From Bugula neritina (taxonomy: Eukaryota > Bryozoa > Gymnolaemata > Cheilostomatida > Bugulidae): a stretch of 64,000 nt of DNA. Shown here piece after piece: positions 59,201 to 64,000 of this stretch. The DNA lies in contig OZ037771.1 in the NCBI GenBank assembly GCA_964035545.1, positions 4,577,128 through 4,641,127 on the forward strand, written 5' to 3'. Within the stretch, counting starts at the first letter, position 1; every line of letters starts with the position of its first letter. The position numbers and the translations under genes were made by a program. The notes beneath the pieces were generated by a model. The model was not told the origin of the DNA. It did not search any database and saw nothing but the letters and a program-made list of their open reading frames with translations.

Positions 59201-60948
59201 GCTATAGTACTGGGCGGAGGTTGCACTAAGCTACAAACCTCATGTTGAGGGGGTGTAATGACCAGCCCTCTCACTGCACACCCTCTATCTTAATCACGAT
59301 ATTAGTCTACAGTTCATTACACTAAGTGTGCTAAAATTGGTCACTGCATTCTTTCACTTGGCAGCTTGCTTTTTGAATAAACTACTAAAACGAGTTTATA
59401 CCTGCTAACTAAATCCTTATAGTTTATACTATAAAAAGTTCCCAAAGGAATGCAATATTTTAATCAAATGCGTTTGAATAAATCTTGTTACCACGGATAC
59501 AGTAGCCGCGAGCAAATATTCTCCTCAGCCATGGCTGAATAAATTGGATAATAAACAAACAGAGTAGAACAATCATCAAGCTAGAGTGGTTACAGCAGTT
59601 GTTGCACGTGTCAAAAGCTGACAGCTGCTGCTTAAATACAATAATCACCAATTTATGCAGTTATTCTTTCAGTCAAAATCTATTCAACACTTTTTAGTGC
59701 TTCACAGTGTATTTGCAGTGTAAATTTAGCTCTATGTTATGTGAAAAAGATAATAAAAAATATTTTTGATGCAGCAAGAAGATGAAATATAAAAAATCAA
59801 CTAAAGTTATGGAATAAGTATCGATGTATCTCTATTTTCTAAGGACATACATTGAATGTGAACCGACACAACGCATGAGCTGTAAACTGAATCAAATAGA
59901 TGGTATACTTGCATTACACCATGCAGGCTAGGGTAGTCACAATTACAAAACTCGAGACACAATGATTAAAGGACCAGCATAAGTTATATGAGTCAGCTGT
60001 TAAAATGAAACAGAATCTTACTAGCCCTGTGCTATATGGTTATCAACTTCACACACATTTGCTGTGAAATATTGCACAATTAATGCAATAATTTAGTTTT
60101 AGGTGTGAAGTTACCATTAAAAAATAATTGCCCCACTGGAAATTGAACCCGAGACCTCTGGCTTGCAAGCAAGGGTGTTAACCATTACACTATATACAGG
60201 GACTACTGGATAAACTCATCACTACAACCATGATCTAAAAGACTTTTTAACCTATACATGTTTGTGATGTTGTTGTGCTAAATGCTAGGTTACACAGTTT
60301 CGCCTGAACATTTTGAAAACTTTTGGTTCAAGAATGTCTAACAAATAGCTAAATTAAATAAATAAGAAACTTTAGGCAGCATTCTAATTTTGACAAGTGC
60401 ATGTTTTATAAAAAGCATTCCTGAGTCCTCTGAAATCTAAATGAATAAATGAAAGGTGTAAAAATAAAAGGTGAAGTAGGTTTTTAAAATATAATGTATA
60501 TAAAAGTTTTGTTATTTTCAATTTGATTGAAAAACTATAATTGTAATAAAAAACACAGACCTGAAGCTTGATTTTCCGAAATTTTTGCTGAGCTATACAC
60601 AAATTTTTCAGAGCTTTGAACCATGATTATGCTAAAAATCTTTCACGCAGCGAATGTGATGAAGCATTCAGTATACAATCCTCATAGCAAATGGAAGAAC
60701 TGGTGGATGACAGTTTAGAAAGGAAAGTAAACCACAGTTTTTTGAGCAAATGAAATGAAACTGCAGCGAGAAAAAGTTAAGCATGAATAGTCAATCTCTA
60801 TATCAACTCTAGGTAAAGCTCCGCATGAATTAGTACACCAAGGCAGGCGCACATTAAATCACTTGCGTTACTACAGAATGTCAAAAATTCCAGAACATAA
60901 AATAGTATGATTGATGGCCTGGAAAATACTGATGCTATACTCACCCAT
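51168..60948 (-). CDS. TMEM272-like four-transmembrane protein
   Basis: Seven coding exons on the minus strand: 60945-60948 (ATGG only), 57606-57623 (18 nt), 56394-56474, 54404-54501, 54000-54131, 53305-53404, 51168-51343; 202 aa. Four hydrophobic segments at about 8-34, 70-94, 129-150 and 168-190. IPLYLVINGIVWILWTV in TM2 and the AWLVAGSIFVFYG segment of TM3 recall the TMEM272 family pattern (IPIYLIV...; AWFIAGNVWVY). The TM1-TM2 loop carries one N-Y-T glycosylation site. The start MGGAGAVC could be N-myristoylated at Gly2 and palmitoylated at Cys8 (inference). There is no CCG motif or four-Cys loop, so it is not a tetraspanin. Molecular role of the family is largely unknown. The AATAAA overlapping the stop codon (TAAATAAAC) is the only polyadenylation signal I saw nearby. 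Confidence 0.75.
52383..52590 (-). mobile_element. tRNA-derived SINE copy
   Basis: Minus-strand head AGCCGTGGTTAAGGGGTTAA (A box), then CATGGGTTCAAACCC (B box), then a body with GACCATTGGTAATGTTAGGA shared with the copy at 43215-43450. The head looks Leu/Ser tRNA-like. Lies in the last intron of the TMEM272-like gene. Confidence 0.65.
55997..56212. repeat. TGTGTGATG/TGTGTGGTG 9-bp tandem repeat passing into (GT)n
   Basis: About 20 units of a 9-nt motif, with a switch from GATG to GGTG units near 56115, then pure GT. Because the unit is 9 nt, all frames stay open and give Met-Cys-Val or His-Thr polymers that are not genes. Lies in an intron of the TMEM272-like gene. Confidence 0.95.
60131..60202 (-). 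pseudogene. tRNA-like sequence (tRNA pseudogene or SINE head)
   Basis: 72 nt with a good A box (TAGTGTAATGGTTAACAC, D stem GTGT/ACAC), a B box GGGTTCAATTT, and a T6 run at 60119-60124 suitable for Pol III termination. The anticodon arm CTTGC-TTGCAA-GCCAG has a 6-nt loop and one mismatch, and the acceptor stem pairs poorly, so a working tRNA is unlikely. The loop suggests an Ala(UGC)-like ancestor, with low certainty. Lies in the 3.3-kb second coding intron of the TMEM272-like gene's 5' part. Confidence 0.55.
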
Positions 60949-63900
60949 TTTCAATGCAGTAAACAGTCAAACAGATTAGTTTAGCTTTTACAACCCTTTC
61001 TCTCTTATCAGTTCTTTCTACAAAATGCAGGCACACCGATGCTCTATAACGCACAGATCTGCTACTGCTAGTTTCTAACTATAACTGTTAGCTTCGTAAA
61101 GACGCTGGGTTCACGTTTGACCCCATGACCTTTCGTCATCAGGTATAATTATTGTGACCTAGATATAGGTGCAGCGCTATGAATACCCTTATAACAATAA
61201 CATACCAAACATTCTAATGCAAACCGTTTTTTGCCCGCAGTGAAACATAATATATACTAGTAACTGTAGGCTTAGCATGGTAATGGATTATTAAAAGTCA
61301 GTCCCTTACACAAGCTACCCAATAATGTGAAATGGAGAATGCAGAAGGACATAAAATATTGTACAAAGAATTTTATGGGACAGTTTTATATTCTTCAAAT
61401 CACCTACAGCAGTGTAATTCTACCAACGTGTAATGTTTTCACAGCTTGTATATTTGTGTTATGAAATCCTTTAAAAGAAGGGCTACATTATAGGCAATGA
61501 ATGTAATAATTTATAGCTTCATTTTATGCAGTTGATTGCTACCAAGGGAAGCCCCATAAAAGGCTCCTATTAGAGGGTAAGAAAAAAGCTGTAATTTTAG
61601 CTAATACAGCACGGAAGATGCATATAGCTTATATTAACATATCTATTATATTAACATACCTGTAAGTTACATGGGGCATTTGCATGAATCATTAAAGTTC
61701 CTTCACCCCATCAGAAACAGAACTATGTACATATAGGTATAGGTGAGGGTATTTTAGGAGATGCAGACACAGCTTAGATATAGCTAAAAATTCAATTCTA
61801 AGAAAACTATATAGCTACAATTTCAAATCTGTATAAAAGTAATATAAGAAACTAGAAAACCAAGTTTACGTGTAGTATGTAGAGATGAAGTTGAGTTAAG
61901 GGTGCAGGTATAGGTGCATTACAGTAAATGATGCAGGTAGAACATTACAGTTAAAAGTGTAGGTTATATAAGGGCATTATCAATAAAAACTTTTTAATTT
62001 TTGTTTCAACTTCCTATAGCTGTACATGTAACACACATTTATTCCACATACTAGTTGTGACTCCAATACTAGTCATCTTATTATAGTGAGTCTCAGTAGC
62101 CTAAAGACTAGAGAGAGACGAACTCCTTGGCTTAATTTTCAACATATTTTCAGTTAGAGGCATGGGCCTGTGCTTTCTAAAAACATAATTATTTAGTTGG
62201 AAATATTAATTCCTTTTTCTCTTAATTAAAAGTTGGTCATCCTTTAGTTGCGCAGACTGTGGAGCTTACGATGTGAATTGGCAGGGGAAACAACTTCAAA
62301 ATTTAATCTTTTTTTGTTATAGTTAGCTGCAGGTAAAGAAAAAATACATATAATTGAAACAGAAACATTTTGTTGCCAAGACTCCATGGTGCAATAGCAC
62401 TGCAGCTATTTAACTTCAATCCACATATATCGTAAACCTGGTGAGTTATATTATAAATCATGGTGAGTTGATCAATTACTATGGGACAATGAGTAGAGTT
62501 CCACTCCAACAGCGACGAAAAGAATACGTCACTGCACATGATGATGCTCTGCTTTATACAACTTGTATTAATTTCAAACAAATCATAATAAATATTTTTG
62601 ATTTCCTCCAAGAATGTTGCTAACATAATACAACAGTTTGGTATTATTTCAGCTGCCTCAGCTGCTTAATTAAGGAGATTAGCACCTACACAATTACTGC
62701 TAGCAATTATTTTACAAATATTTGGCATCTATTCTGATAAGCAGTATACAGCTACTTGCTCTGTAAGAATTTACATTCATTAGGTAATTGGTGTAACTAC
62801 ACTCGTAAGATAAGTGAACGAAAGTATTTCGAGAATGTTAGTCATTAGTTTGTTAGGTTGAAAATGTTGGGAGGTTTTTACACACACCCGTAAGACATGT
62901 GTGCGAGTGTGGAAATTAGCCTAATTCTGTAACTACTGTTTTTATCGCTAACCATGCCCTACTTGCAGGACAAGTGTTGATAGAGCGTATTATATCATAT
63001 AGCAATTAATTTCCCAATTATTACTGTAGTTGTCCACTCTATGAAAAACTTACAAGTTCTAATTGTGTGTTTTAAATCACTTAGAGCAAGTAAGAAATTA
63101 AAATGCTTGATAAAAAGATATACATATTGTATATAATGTAGTGCGACTCTTATATATATTATAAACTTTTAATTTTAATTGAAGAATTAGATATGATAGA
63201 AGTTAATCTATGTATATGAACTTTGAGCAAGTCATGTGATAGGCTGCCATATATGAAGTATGCATGCAAACCTAATATAACTTATTGCGATCAAAGTACT
63301 TTATACTCAAACAAGTTAGCTTTAGCTTTATTCTTCTGCATTTGCTAAACTGTGCATTAAATTTTACCATGAAGTTGTTTAAAGAAATAGAAGCTATGCT
63401 ATAATATGACTTCTTATACCAAACTTCAACATAGATTCAGTAGCCAATGCTAAAAAGTGTATGATGAAATATTCATTGTTGAATGAATCATTGACTCTTG
63501 TCACATGAATGCCTTCATCATTCTCTAACTAAGTAGGTGTGACAGAAACATTCACTGTGCTATATATGTATATATACTGAGCATATGGCCTGCCAGGCTA
63601 AACTATATGCTGGTATCTAACAGTTTCTATCTAATTGAGTTACTGAGTGTATATGATATTGTATAACACAGCTCTCAGAAAACAGCATGCCATTACGGTT
63701 ATAAGAATGAATGATGTAAGAAAATCAACTGTCATGTTGGTTGTACAGAGGCAGTAATAACTTCTTTACCATGTCACTACTATTCATCAAAGAGAGCTTA
63801 TATGCACGTGGCTATGCCTACAAACCAGAGGTTAAACACACTTAAGGTCCTTATACATTATATGCCTAATATGACTTCAACCAGTTATTCAATATTAGGT

Positions 63901-64000
63901 GAGATAGCTCTCCATTCAAAGTAAAACTGCAAAAAGCAGGTTAAAATGGAGTTGTCATTTCTCACATTTGAGTCACAACTTTTTTGCCAATTTATAGCTT
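60949..64000. other. Right end of window, no gene seen
   Basis: Upstream of the TMEM272-like start. Contains presumed 5'UTR/promoter just above 60948 but no clear TATA or CpG element, and only short chance frames further right. No RNA gene, repeat array or transposon was recognised. Confidence 0.45.

Noticed and set aside
51168-60948. Tetraspanin assignment for the four-pass protein
   Set aside because: No CCG motif, no large second loop with conserved Cys, too short; TM2 and TM3 resemble TMEM272 instead.
62303-62626. 107-codon minus-strand frame
   Set aside because: No recognisable domain and overlaps an unrelated frame on the other strand; looks like chance.

Overview
The window is AT-rich genomic DNA from a multicellular animal. 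Coding sequence is broken into many exons with GT-AG introns of about 0.2 to 3.3 kb, with AATAAA signals after stop codons, TA and GT microsatellites, minisatellites and tRNA-derived SINE relics. Gene content (ribosomal protein S3a, CARF/ALS2CR8-type nuclear proteins, a membrane-anchored collagen, a Dickkopf/colipase-fold secreted protein, a TMEM272-like four-pass protein) fits an invertebrate, but I cannot name the phylum. There is no sign of bacterial, organellar or viral sequence. All gene models were spliced by eye, using codon phase across each junction.

Left third (1-18.3 kb): the first exon of RPS3A lies on the minus strand and runs off the left edge. Divergent from it are two tandem, intact copies of an eight-exon CARF-domain gene (915 and 902 aa). 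The duplicated unit of about 8-9 kb carried the RPS3A promoter and first exon with it, so a decayed RPS3A exon 1 sits upstream of the second copy. Two intronic blocks are almost identical between the copies while the surrounding introns have diverged.

Middle (18.3-36 kb): about 4.6 kb without recognisable genes precedes a TATA/Inr promoter and a plus-strand collagen gene (about 881 aa) with an N-terminal membrane anchor, a short coiled coil, a dibasic site, a CxC motif and a long Gly-X-Y region rich in GYNG/GYDG. Tail-to-tail with it, on the minus strand, is a 212-aa secreted protein. Its ten mature cysteines follow the Dickkopf Cys2/colipase order, but a 112-residue insert containing two dibasic sites splits the fold.

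Right half (36-64 kb): two minus-strand membrane-protein genes. The first (17 coding exons, about 885 aa) is a multi-pass protein I do not recognise. It has a Ser-rich cytosolic N terminus, one heavily glycosylated ectodomain and about twelve further hydrophobic segments. Three of its introns hold tandem repeats that copy its own splice-site neighbourhoods. The second (202 aa) is TMEM272-like, with a 4-nt first coding exon and an 18-nt microexon. The last 3 kb show no gene.

Functional links between neighbours are not evident. The strongest relationships are the divergent RPS3A/CARF arrangement, its tandem duplication, and the local growth of repeats around splice sites.
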